A stretch of DNA of 64,000 nucleotides from Pararge aegeria. Its lineage: Eukaryota; Arthropoda; Insecta; Lepidoptera; Nymphalidae. The translations under genes were made by a program, and so were the position numbers. The DNA is taken from the NCBI RefSeq assembly GCF_905163445.1, contig NC_053184.1:7440001-7504000 (forward strand). The letters are read 5' to 3'. The notes under the pieces were generated by a model, which was not told the DNA's origin, searched no databases, and saw only the letters and a program-made list of their open reading frames with translations. Shown here piece by piece: positions 11,706-20,228 of the stretch. The stretch's first letter is position 1; each line of letters starts with the position of its first letter.

Positions 11706-12104
11706 GTTTTAGTCAAAACAAAGAGTCATCATTGACGTCGTATTATTATGTGGTGATTTATAATGTAGTTCACTAGTTTATAGCCAACTAAATACTTAAC
11801 TGCACTCATTTGCTCTAATGGAACATAAAGGAATCGCTGTGATTAGTCGAGCTTATCGCTCAATGGCCTAGGCAAATAGTAATGAATAGAGTAAACAAAG
11901 ATAAATTTAATAAATCAAACAGCGTTATTAGAACTTGCAAATTCTTATGATATCTACTGGAATTGACGAATTCTTGGTCACGATACTCTATTGACTCTAT
12001 CAATGTAGTATCCCAAGATTGAACCGAGTAAATTTTGGAATTTAATATCAACCGGTTAGGTAGGTCTTGATAGTTTTTTTTTCCAACTATTGAGGAATTA
12101 ACTA

Positions 12105-12147
12105 TTTTTCGTAAATTCAAAGAAACTTTCTTTGAATTTACGAAAAA
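12105..12147. repeat. Perfect 21-bp palindrome with 1-nt spacer
   Basis: Arms 12105-12125 and 12127-12147 are exact inverted copies around a single C. Such a tight palindrome is typical of a local template-switch inverted duplication. Confidence 0.8.
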
Positions 12148-12236
12148 AATTGTTTCTCTGTTTACGAGTTGTTGCTGGCGTCTTCGTTCGCATGGAAATT
12201 TTGTACAGATATGCCTATGTCATCATTAAAATCATA

Positions 12237-12335
12237 TGAACCTATTACAAACCCACTACAGGGTACTGGTCTCCTCCCACAATGAGGTAGGGTTAAGGCC
12301 GTAGTCGACCACGCTGGCGCAGTTTTACGGGATAC
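12237..12335 (-). mobile_element. SINE 3' portion, family C (minus)
   Basis: The phrases cccactacagggtactggtc and ccaccacgctggc-like (here cgaccacgctggcg) match the body of the full-length copy at 51883-52175. Only the 3' third remains. Confidence 0.55.
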
Positions 12336-12441
12336 AAAGTACGTACTCTATGTGATATTCCAGCATATAATCTACATCTGTGTTGCACTTAATCTAGCAC
12401 CGTATACTCTTTCTTACGTAGTAGAGTAAGTTATATTAATT

Positions 12442-12640
12442 TTTTCTGGTTTCGTCTGGTGGGAGGTTTTGTGCCGTGGTCGTGGTTACAACCAAAGATG
12501 TGCCGCGATTTAGAGTTCCGGTGCGATGTCGCGTAGAAACCGATTATGTTATGACTACCGTACTTTCTACCAGGTAAGCCCACCCGTCTTAGACTGCACC
12601 ATGACTTACCACCGGGTGAGATTGCAGTCAAAGGCTAACT
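12442..12640 (-). repeat. Family B repeat (minus)
   Basis: It contains gtgccgcgatttagagttcc and ggtgcgatgtcgcgtagaaa, then ccgtcttagactgcacca and gagattgcagtcaaagg. These match the copy at 35240-35415 and, in opposite orientation, those at 3967, 45628 and 59405. Confidence 0.55.
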
Positions 12641-12693
12641 TGTAGTGGGAAAAATCTGAACTACCGCATATTTATTGTTATAAATTTGGTCCA

Positions 12694-12766
12694 CTAACGA
12701 ATGACTCCACGACCCGGGAATCAAACCCAGACTGCGTGATTCGTAGTCGAACATGCTTTCCCCTAG
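12694..12766 (-). mobile_element. tRNA-like head of a SINE (family D, minus)
   Basis: On the minus strand it reads tctgggtttgattcccgggt with a B-box-like core, preceded by aggggaaagcatgttcgact. This is close to the head of the copy at 37626. No intact cloverleaf follows, so it is not called as a tRNA gene. Confidence 0.5.
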
Positions 12767-13123
12767 CAGTTCATTCAAGTCGAATTATACTAATTACAGT
12801 CAAATGAATGCATATGCCACCGTGACTTTAAAGTTTTGTGTAGTTAATTTAGTGCAACTTTTTATACGAATGTCGAGTATATCGCCAGATGGCGTTGCTT
12901 CGCATGCCGTATGGCGGCATCATGCGCTGCTGGGATTCTGGCAATTTCTCTGTCTATCTCAGATTATCTCGTGTACGTCTGTTGCAATAAAAAGTCGGCA
13001 TTTGAGTATCTACATGAAAATAAACTTTACGAATATAAAGTTAACAAAAGTCGACCATTTCTTTCCTCCCTTATAATGAAAACAAACTTTTAAGAGTAAA
13101 GAATATTTTTATTGTTATAATAT

Positions 13124-13398
13124 AATAAATAAATAAATAAATAAATAAATATACTACGACAAGTCACACATCGCTATTTAGCCCCAAAGTAAGCGTAGCT
13201 TGTGTTATGGGTACTAAGATAGCTGATGAATATTTTTATGAATATAATACACATTAATACTTATAATATACATATAAACACCCAGACACTGAAAAACATT
13301 CATGTTCATCACACAAACATTTTTCCAGTTGTGGGAATCGAACCCACGGCCTTGGATGCGGAAAGCAGGGTCACTGCCCACTGCGCCACTCGGCTGCC
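13124..13398 (-). mobile_element. Near full-length SINE, family A (minus)
   Basis: On the minus strand: head ggcagccgagtggcgcagtg (A-box region), gggttcgattcccac (B box), conserved body, and a tail made of AAATA-type repeats, seen here as the (AATA)n run at 13124-13151. This is the most complete copy of the family in the window. Confidence 0.75.
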
Positions 13399-14215
13399 TA
13401 AAAATATAACTAGCCCGCGTATATGGTAGTGTGTACCGTTAATATATTTTTTTTAAATCTTATATATTCTTTATCAAATCATCCTACAAATTATGTTAAG
13501 ATTGGTTCAGCGGTTAAGCCAGACAAACAAGTAGTCATCATAGATTTAATATGTACTTACTATTAAATCTTTAGGTAGCATAGATTTCATATGTAATAAT
13601 CTTAAAAAAAAAGAGAGACAATCTCAAAGCGAAAAATTTGCCAGAAGCACTTTTTAACTTTGATTAATTTTTTAAAAAGATAGCCTTATAAGGTAAGGGT
13701 ACTCTGTTCTCTATATAGGAAGGCTTATAATTAGCTAAAAAATATCTATTTTTAGTTATGTCATCCTAAATAAGCGACAATATGAAAAGATATAACTCGT
13801 AATAGAAATCAGCCATATCACAATAACTCCTATCTCAGGTTCCAAGGGTCGCATAAGATTCTCAGATTATAAACGTCATCTTTGAACACGTGGATCCTAG
13901 AGCAGTATGAAAAAGTGCTTATTCAGTTTTGTACGTTGTAAGTTGCTAGTTCCCTAAAGCAAAGTCCGTTTTTTTGCCCGTTCCCATGAACCCTGCGACA
14001 ATGGATGCGACCTCGATGAAAGAAGCACCGAAGATCCACGCAAGAATAAATATTACAACAATAGGGTGGCTTCTTTGACTTTGCTTCGCGTGTGTTAGAT
14101 GGATGGACTCAATTTAATACTTTGGAATTATGACGTGCTAATGTACCTACTCTATTTTTACTACAAAGTTATTGAAGGAAGGACAAACCAAAAATATATG
14201 TGTTATTCTAGTAGA
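13399..14215. other. Intergenic, nothing recognised
   Basis: AT-rich stretch without supported coding or repeat content. Confidence 0.4.
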
Positions 14216-14284
14216 ATTATGGAGGTACCTAATGATTTGCACACTAGTTAATAGACTAGTTTGCAAATCTTTACCTCCATAATA
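14216..14284. repeat. Imperfect hairpin
   Basis: attatggaggta at the left pairs with tacctccataat at the right, and gcacactagt pairs with actagtttgc around a short loop. Small insertions interrupt the stem. Confidence 0.6.
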
Positions 14285-14464
14285 GAAATGGCTAAATAAT
14301 GAATCATCATCATCACTTCAAATAATTGTCCGCTGCTGGAAATAATTCTTTTAGAGAAGCTCTAAAGAATTAATAGATACAGTATTTAAGGATACGATAA
14401 TATAAGAATTAAGGTCAAAGAATGCTGCACTGGTACTCGCTCTCTCATATGTCATATTATAAAT

Positions 14465-14740
14465 TTGACACTTGTTTTAGTAAAAGCATCATTTTTAGTT
14501 TACCACGGATATGCCTCATCTTTGTTAAGATATGGAATTATACTTTGGGGTCATGAAACTGACGCAGATATTGTGTTTAAAGCACGGAAACGTTGCATAA
14601 GGTTGATTTATAATACTGACTTTAAAAATAGTTACAACTATCTGTAACTGTCCCTGTTCAGGGAACTGAAGATTCTCTCCCTGTGTGTTTGTAGTATATT
14701 TACGAAATCCGTATTTTTGTCCGTAAATATACACAATGTT
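14465..14740 (+). mobile_element. Non-LTR retrotransposon reverse transcriptase C-terminal fragment (dead)
   Basis: The frame from 14465 encodes YHGYASSLLRYGIILWGHE, then VFKARKRCIRLIYN. This matches the S-x-LxYGI-xWG and xFKxQKRxIRxI motifs downstream of the RT domain in Jockey/CR1-type elements. A stop and frame change follow near 14645, then FRELKILSL in another frame. About 90 residues remain, so the element is a relic. Confidence 0.7.
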
Positions 14741-15282
14741 TCAAACTATAGTCCACTGTAAATGCATGTTCCTGAATAATTTAAGTTAGTCATTAATTAA
14801 TTCATAAAATAAAAACATCTAGTAACAGATTTGTCAGTTTATGAATTCATACTCATTCAACTTAAATTATTTGTTTATTTTAGAACAATTAACTTCTACG
14901 TAAGGTGGTAATATTTCTAACAATCCTAAAGAAGGAGACGTTCTTTTTTAAAGAATTTATTAAAATAAATACGTTATTATATGCCTAAATATTGACTCGC
15001 TTACATTTTAAATAATAATTAATACCTTGTGACTAGTCGCATTTTTGGAATATCACTGCGGTCATGTATCAAAATTTGTCGTTTTGACTACGACACCCAA
15101 AATAACAAAAGGCGTAGTGGCTCCTAACGGACTTTTTGATGCATCGATCAGGATTCCTTCCTTGTGTAAAGGTACATAGTATACCTACATAATAGATTGT
15201 AGATTTTTATGTTAAGCTAAAGTTATATTTCCCACGCGTATATATTACTAATCAGCACTTTCATATTATTATTGTTATTACT

Positions 15283-15410
15283 AGCCTATTAACATCTCAC
15301 CGCTGGGAATCAGTTTCCTCTTTTATAGGAAAGAAGTATTAAGACGTTAAACCCACCACGCTGCTCCAATGTGGGTTACGGAGTTTTAATATTTCTTATT
15401 CATGATAGAT
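15283..15410 (-). mobile_element. SINE body fragment (minus)
   Basis: It carries ctcaccgctgggaatcagtt, then cccaccacgctgctccaatg and tgggtta. This is the ccaccacgctg core shared with copies at 12237, 15416 and 51190. Confidence 0.45.
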
Positions 15411-15415
15411 ATATC

Positions 15416-15655
15416 ATGACACTGCTGGGCACAGAATTCTTCTCTCATAGAGAGTATTTTTAGAGCGTAGATCCACCATGCTGCTTCAATGCGGGTTGGT
15501 GGGTCTGAGCTATAAAGAAGGATTAACGTGCTCCTCAAAGCCCGAGGGATTTGCTGATTTCCAAAGTCCGTTTTGGCACCGAGAATTTACTTGACAGAAA
15601 AACTTGGAGCTATACTATCTGTAGTCGGCAATTCTAACCACTATACTAAAGTGGC
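15416..15655 (-). mobile_element. tRNA-derived SINE, degraded (minus)
   Basis: It starts gacactgctgggcacagaat at the tail end, continues with ccaccatgctgcttcaatgc and taacgtgctcctcaaagccc, and ends with a worn tRNA-like head (minus-strand TAGTATAGTGGTTAG). The order matches the family seen at 37626-37870. Confidence 0.5.
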
Positions 15656-16789
15656 AAGCATAATATTGAAGGTCCAAAATTGCCTTACTTGTTCATAATA
15701 AGTACACCGATTGAATATGACGTAAGCAACCTTCTTTGGCACAAAGATAAGTATACAACGTAGTTTTAAGAGAGCTATTAGAAGTAATTACTATTATCTA
15801 CACTTAAAAAGAGCTGGTACTTAAAAATACACTTGTCTTTTAACCACTTCACACAGCCGACCATACTTAGTTTGCAGTGTACCTACTCTGTGGCGTTTTC
15901 CAAAAAGATAGGAAAACAATTTTAAGCCGCGTTTTGCTTCAAATTATATTTAATATTTCACTGTACCCATTGCAGCATTTTCTAGAAAAGATTTTCATCG
16001 TGAAATACTATTACATCAACGTACAGACAGTCATTATTGGATAGAAGCAGGCGGGGCGGTACTTTGCTGAATTCCATGAAATGCATTACTTTTATAACTT
16101 ACATTTATAACTTCTTCGAACTTTGTACTCCACACCAAACAGATCCCCTAAAATGTACGTCGGGGCATCCCTTAACATCTCTTTAGCCCTTAAGAGATGT
16201 TAACTTCAGCAAATTATATCCAATATTCATCGCATATTATTAATTAGTTTATTTTATCTTGAATTTCTTTTCCCCATTTCAAAAGTTTGTTTAATTCGTT
16301 ACGTCACAAATTTAAGAAAAGCTACTTCTCAACCTTATTCAGATAAGGAAAAAGTATTATAACTATTAGAATTTTGAAACGTCATCTCAAATCAACATTT
16401 TGTTTTGAAATGGTGGATAAAATTCCTTATTGTTCTCTCTAGTGTAACTAAAACACTAATCACAGGGAACAGTCCCTGACGAATGGGGTGGAAAATATTT
16501 AAATGGAAGCTAAAATACCGTGCAACGCCTTCTTACCGTAAAATATGATATTTGATGAATAAAAAGTTTTGAAGAAATTAAAATTCTCAACGCTCCCGGA
16601 ACCGGACGCATGTGGAACGCGGCGATGTATTTACAAACTTTGGCATACCTTGCATTTTTGGACCGTTTCAACCTTCTGCCATCTCACGGAGTCGAAGAAT
16701 ATAATAATTGTGAATTAAAATTTTTTTTTATTAAAAAAACGTTGCTTATCAAAGTTATAAATTTATAAATTAAACTATTTTTTTTTTAA
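15656..16789. other. Intergenic, nothing recognised
   Basis: AT-rich. A small inverted pair around acatctctttagcccttaag/agatgt lies near 16173-16202. No gene or known repeat. Confidence 0.4.
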
Positions 16790-16920
16790 AAAAATAAATA
16801 TACTACGACAATACTAAATTCGCCATCTAGCCCCAAAGTAAGCGTAGCTTGTGCTATGGGAACTAAGATGACTGATGCATATTTTTATGATAATATGTAT
16901 ATAAATACTTATAATATCTG
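16790..16920 (-). mobile_element. SINE family A, 5'-truncated (minus)
   Basis: The tail and 3' body of the family are present (aatatactacgacaatac, then gccccaaagtaagcgtagct). The tRNA-like head is missing: sequence changes abruptly at about 16920, just before the next SINE. Confidence 0.65.
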
Positions 16921-16930
16921 CCATACATAT

Positions 16931-17264
16931 AGCGGTGATAGCCTAGTAAGTGAGGTTAGGGCTGCAACTTCCCTGTCGGGGGGATTGAGTTCTATCCCCG
17001 GTACACAAATCTAACGTCTTCACCTCTTTGAGAGTTATGTGCGTTCTTAAATAACTTGCTTTATCGGTGAAGGAAAACATCGTACGGATAATGTTCTCAA
17101 AGGTCTTGAAATCTAATAATCTCGTAAACTGCGGCCTAGGCCCTTCTCATTCTGAGAGAAGACCTACGCCCTGTAGTAAGTGGGTAATGGGTTGAAATGA
17201 TGTGCTGGGATAAGAACTCGGCCCCCACAAATTGAAGCCATCTAACCATTAGGCTATCACCGCT
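16931..17264 (+). mobile_element. Composite SINE with inverted tRNA-like heads at both ends (family C)
   Basis: A forward copy starts agcggtgatagcctag and runs through the body (gagttatgtgcg, then ggtgaaggaaaacatcg, then gtaatgggttgaaatg). It is followed directly by a second head in reverse orientation (ctgggataagaactcggccc to aggctatcaccgct). The outer 14 bp, 16931-16944 and 17251-17264, are perfect inverted repeats. The B-box regions are degenerate. Confidence 0.65.
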
Positions 17265-17846
17265 TTTATTGACTTGCATAAATTATATCAGTGTATGTAA
17301 AAACGTAAAATATTTGTGTTGTAATTGCCCTTAGTTACTAAATAAATAATGTAGTTATTCTAAGAAGTAAATATCTTCGGAAGAGTTTAAAAACGGTGCT
17401 TTGCATAAAATTGATTAACATTACTGGAACTTTGAGTTGATTGTTCTCTCCCTTGGATTCTTGTTTTTTTTTCGGGTAACGGCGGCGCATTACAATCATA
17501 ATAGCGATACTGCCTTACCGTTAACGGACCGATCTGTGAGCCCAGTTACACAATTCTGGTTTATGGGAGGAGTTCTCTTTTTTTTTAATTCAGCAGTTTG
17601 ATTCTCAAAGAGTCCTGTTCTTTTTGAAGTTGCACAGAATCATTGTTTCTTCTTGATTAACGATGTTAAACTTATTATTTATTAATCCATATGTGCAGGC
17701 TACATTAAACATATAAATTAAACTAATTTTTTAGCACCGTTTACTGATAAATAAGTATATATTAATGAGATGTGTGTATGTGTGTGTGTATTTAACATGA
17801 TATAAAAGATTTAAATCATTTGGTTATGGAGATTATAATAAATTAT

Positions 17847-17886
17847 TTCTATCGCTATATTTATATGAATAGGTATAGCGATAGAA
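17847..17886. repeat. 13-bp hairpin
   Basis: ttctatcgctata at 17847-17859 pairs exactly with 17874-17886. Short and probably incidental. Confidence 0.6.
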
Positions 17887-18465
17887 TTTTTGCTTTGATA
17901 TTATATCATATTCATTAATAAATTCCAAAATATATTGAATGTGTGTCAACAAACCTTTTATTCGTCAAATTAATCTTAGATTAACTAAGTTTAACAGGTA
18001 ATAGTGAAATGGGGCTGGCGGCATTTTAAACACAAAGCTTTTAAAGTAGGTCATTTAATGTTAAGCATTTTCACTGCATTAGCATAGGGGTATGTTTTAA
18101 GGGGTTGGTATTTGAGATGTGTCGTTAATAGTGTGATTAAGGTTATTGGATGACGAAATTAGTTCAAGATAATGAGTAATTGGGGGAATTTCTTACGGTT
18201 ATTGGATAAAAAAACAACAAGGTGTCAATAAAAGCATTTAATTTATTACACTTAAAATATTATTAACTAACATCACATTATTTTTATGAAGGCACAGTTT
18301 AATATTAAATAATTAACATAATTTGTATTATTAGGTGCCGTTTTACTTATTTATGTACAAATGAAGTTACATTACACAGGATATAAACACTATTTTATTG
18401 ATGACAATGAATAACCGAAAATAAAAAATAAATTATTTATAATTTAACTACTCTTGATTATCTAC

Positions 18466-18498
18466 TTTATTATTTAAACACAATGTACAAAATTTATT
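18466..18498 (-). terminator. Candidate poly(A) signals of the bHLH gene
   Basis: Two AATAAA hexamers on the minus strand at 18493-18498 and 18466-18471, downstream of the stop codon in AT-rich sequence. The usage is inferred. Confidence 0.35.
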
Positions 18499-18763
18499 AG
18501 ATAAAATTATAAATAGATCTACTAGAAATATGTCATGCATTGGATATTCAGATGTATTTAGTACTTTAATTATTCTAAGTCATACATACAATTAAAACTA
18601 TATCGAGTGACCGTTAAAGAACACCTTGCGCTCGCGCCGAGTACACTCTTTGGCAACGACAGCTGTATGTTTTGTTCGATTTAAATAACTACAATATATT
18701 AAAATAGCAATAAATAGTTGAGAACTAATTTTTCTAAGCACTAAACATTAAAAAAATACACAA

Positions 18764-19975
18764 TTAATGACCATTTTTGGACAGCGAACGAACTTGTCTA
18801 GTTTTTTCTTGCCACCATTTTAAAGTTTCCTCAAACTGCTCTCGATCCTCAGGAGTGACTTGGATGTCTGGAAGTTCTTTTTTCAGCTCTACATCACTGT
18901 ATTGTTGGTTGTCGAGATAATTATCCGATTCTTCTTTGTATTTATATTGGTTATGTAATAATATAAGATCAGGATTGATTGCCTCCAGTGGCAATCCTGA
19001 GTCTTCTTCAAAATTTGAGTGAATCTGTTGATGTATAGTTTCCGCATACTTCACTTCAAAATCACCCTCACTTATAGGCACATCCGTTTCACTGCAATAG
19101 CTTTGTTCGGGGATAACTGAGAACTGCTCGGCTGAGGAAGGAAAGGGAAAGTGGCCGTCAATAATATGTGGATTTACTTCTTCGTGTCCTAATAAATCTG
19201 AAGCAGGCGTCATTGGCTGTCCAGCACCTTCATCTTCCTCATATAAGTGTGAAGTGGAAACTAATTGAAATGTTTCGGACGATTGCAGATCAATATAATG
19301 CTGCGTGGGCATTCGATGTAACGTTCCATCTAGTTCATCTTCATCCATATCGTCGTCGTCCAGTGCAGGGGAGTTGAGTGAATAGTAGCTCCGTTCTTGG
19401 CTATTTTCTCTAGGCGACGACGATGCCGGCGACGGGAAAGATTCCATCGAAGGATGAGAAAAGTTTTCTTTGTCAGCGTGTCCAATATTGAGAAGACTTT
19501 CCAGATTTCGAATATATTCCACAGCCATGCGTAATGTTTCTACTTTGCTGAGCTTCTTATTTGGCCCTCTGTTGGAATTAGCATTTTCAAAAGCTGCAGC
19601 AACTTCGTCGGGTATATGGCGACGTAAAGCAGAAAATCCGTCGTTGACTTGACGGACTCGGTTCCTTTCCCGCGCATTTCGTCGCGCCACTGCTAAAGGT
19701 GTTGGGCTTCTTGTAGCTTCATCTGGTACACTTTCGCGGAGTTTAGGTCGTTTCGTGGATATATTTGGACTAACGGAATCTACATGCACTAGAGGCGACA
19801 CTGAAACCGTATTCGGCGGTGAGTGTAACTTTTGTTTTTTCCGCACTATAATAATTTCACGTCTAACATTGTTCCCGTCATTATTGCTTATGTTCACGGA
19901 ATTATTCACGGATTCTTGAAGCACCTGCGCTTTGAGTGGCGAGTTGCGGAAAACAACGAGGCCGATGGAACTCAT
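18764..19975 (-). CDS. Achaete-scute family bHLH transcription factor (asense/ASH-like)
   Basis: An intact intronless frame of 403 residues, as is usual for achaete-scute genes. The bHLH spans about residues 96-162: basic region ARRNARERNRVRQVN, helix 1 through ALRRHIP, a longish loop ending SNRGPNKK, and helix 2 KLSKVETLRMAVEYIRNLE. The RRNARERNRV basic region and KLSKVETLR are diagnostic of the family. An acidic, Ser/Pro-rich middle part follows (about 170-370), then FEETLKWWQEK at 381-391, corresponding to the conserved C-terminal acidic motif. It should heterodimerise with Daughterless/E protein on E-boxes in the nucleus and promote neural or sensory precursor fate. VRQVNDGF replaces the commoner VKQVNNGF. 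The length suggests asense or a long ASH paralogue; I cannot choose between them. The start ATG at 19975 has context CAAAATG. No paralogue is in the window. Confidence 0.93.
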   Translation of the reverse strand: MSSIGLVVFRNSPLKAQVLQESVNNSVNISNNDGNNVRREIIIVRKKQKLHSPPNTVSVSPLVHVDSVSPNISTKRPKLRESVPDEATRSPTPLAVARRNARERNRVRQVNDGFSALRRHIPDEVAAAFENANSNRGPNKKLSKVETLRMAVEYIRNLESLLNIGHADKENFSHPSMESFPSPASSSPRENSQERSYYSLNSPALDDDDMDEDELDGTLHRMPTQHYIDLQSSETFQLVSTSHLYEEDEGAGQPMTPASDLLGHEEVNPHIIDGHFPFPSSAEQFSVIPEQSYCSETDVPISEGDFEVKYAETIHQQIHSNFEEDSGLPLEAINPDLILLHNQYKYKEESDNYLDNQQYSDVELKKELPDIQVTPEDREQFEETLKWWQEKTRQVRSLSKNGH

Positions 19976-19996
19976 TTTGATGATGATTCGGATTTT

Positions 19997-20002
19997 TCAC
20001 AT
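19997..20002 (-). promoter_or_regulatory. Minimal AUG-UGA upstream ORF in the bHLH leader
   Basis: On the minus strand ataacATGTGA lies 21 nt before the main start codon. The ATG has A at -3 and is followed at once by a stop. Start-stop elements of this kind are known in other genes to hold ribosomes and lower downstream initiation. Here it depends on the leader running through this point, which the intact upstream sequence makes likely. Confidence 0.5.
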
Positions 20003-20099
20003 GTTATAACTGTTTGTTCTTAATTAGTTGTGGTTTTTGGGAGATGAGATCACGTAACTTGTTAGTGAGAGCTGTTGGAAGAACGTAATGAGGTTTAGG

Positions 20100-20178
20100 T
20101 GGCGTCAGGGCGCCGGCCTTCGCGGGAATGGCGCGTGCCACGGGCCGCACCTGGGGTGGCTCGCGGCTCACGGGGGGA
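20100..20178 (-). promoter_or_regulatory. GC-rich leader segment with a CAGGTG E-box
   Basis: About 80 bp of strongly GC-rich DNA in an AT-rich background, just upstream of the bHLH start. It contains CACCTG at 20148-20153 (CAGGTG on the gene strand), the type of E-box bound by achaete-scute/Daughterless dimers, so autoregulation is possible. The function is inferred. Confidence 0.4.
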
Positions 20179-20220
20179 TCAACAGGGGTAGGTACTTACG
20201 TTTACTAGTTGCACACATGC

Positions 20221-20228
20221 CCTTTATA
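20221..20228 (-). promoter_or_regulatory. Candidate TATA box of the bHLH gene
   Basis: The minus strand reads ccTATAAAGGgc. Transcription starting about 30 nt downstream would give a leader of roughly 220 nt that includes the GC-rich block and the AUG-UGA element. A CANNTG motif (CACATG) lies at about 20214-20219. Confidence 0.45.

Larger units (their letters stand above)
17265..18763. other. Repeat-poor AT-rich region downstream of the bHLH gene
   Basis: No interspersed repeat is recognised. It holds a short TG microsatellite (about 17771-17791), a 13-bp hairpin (17847-17886) and, next to the gene, the presumed 3' UTR on the minus strand. TTTATT on the plus strand (AATAAA on the minus) at 18493-18498 and 18466-18471 gives candidate poly(A) signals about 270-300 nt past the stop. 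Confidence 0.4.
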
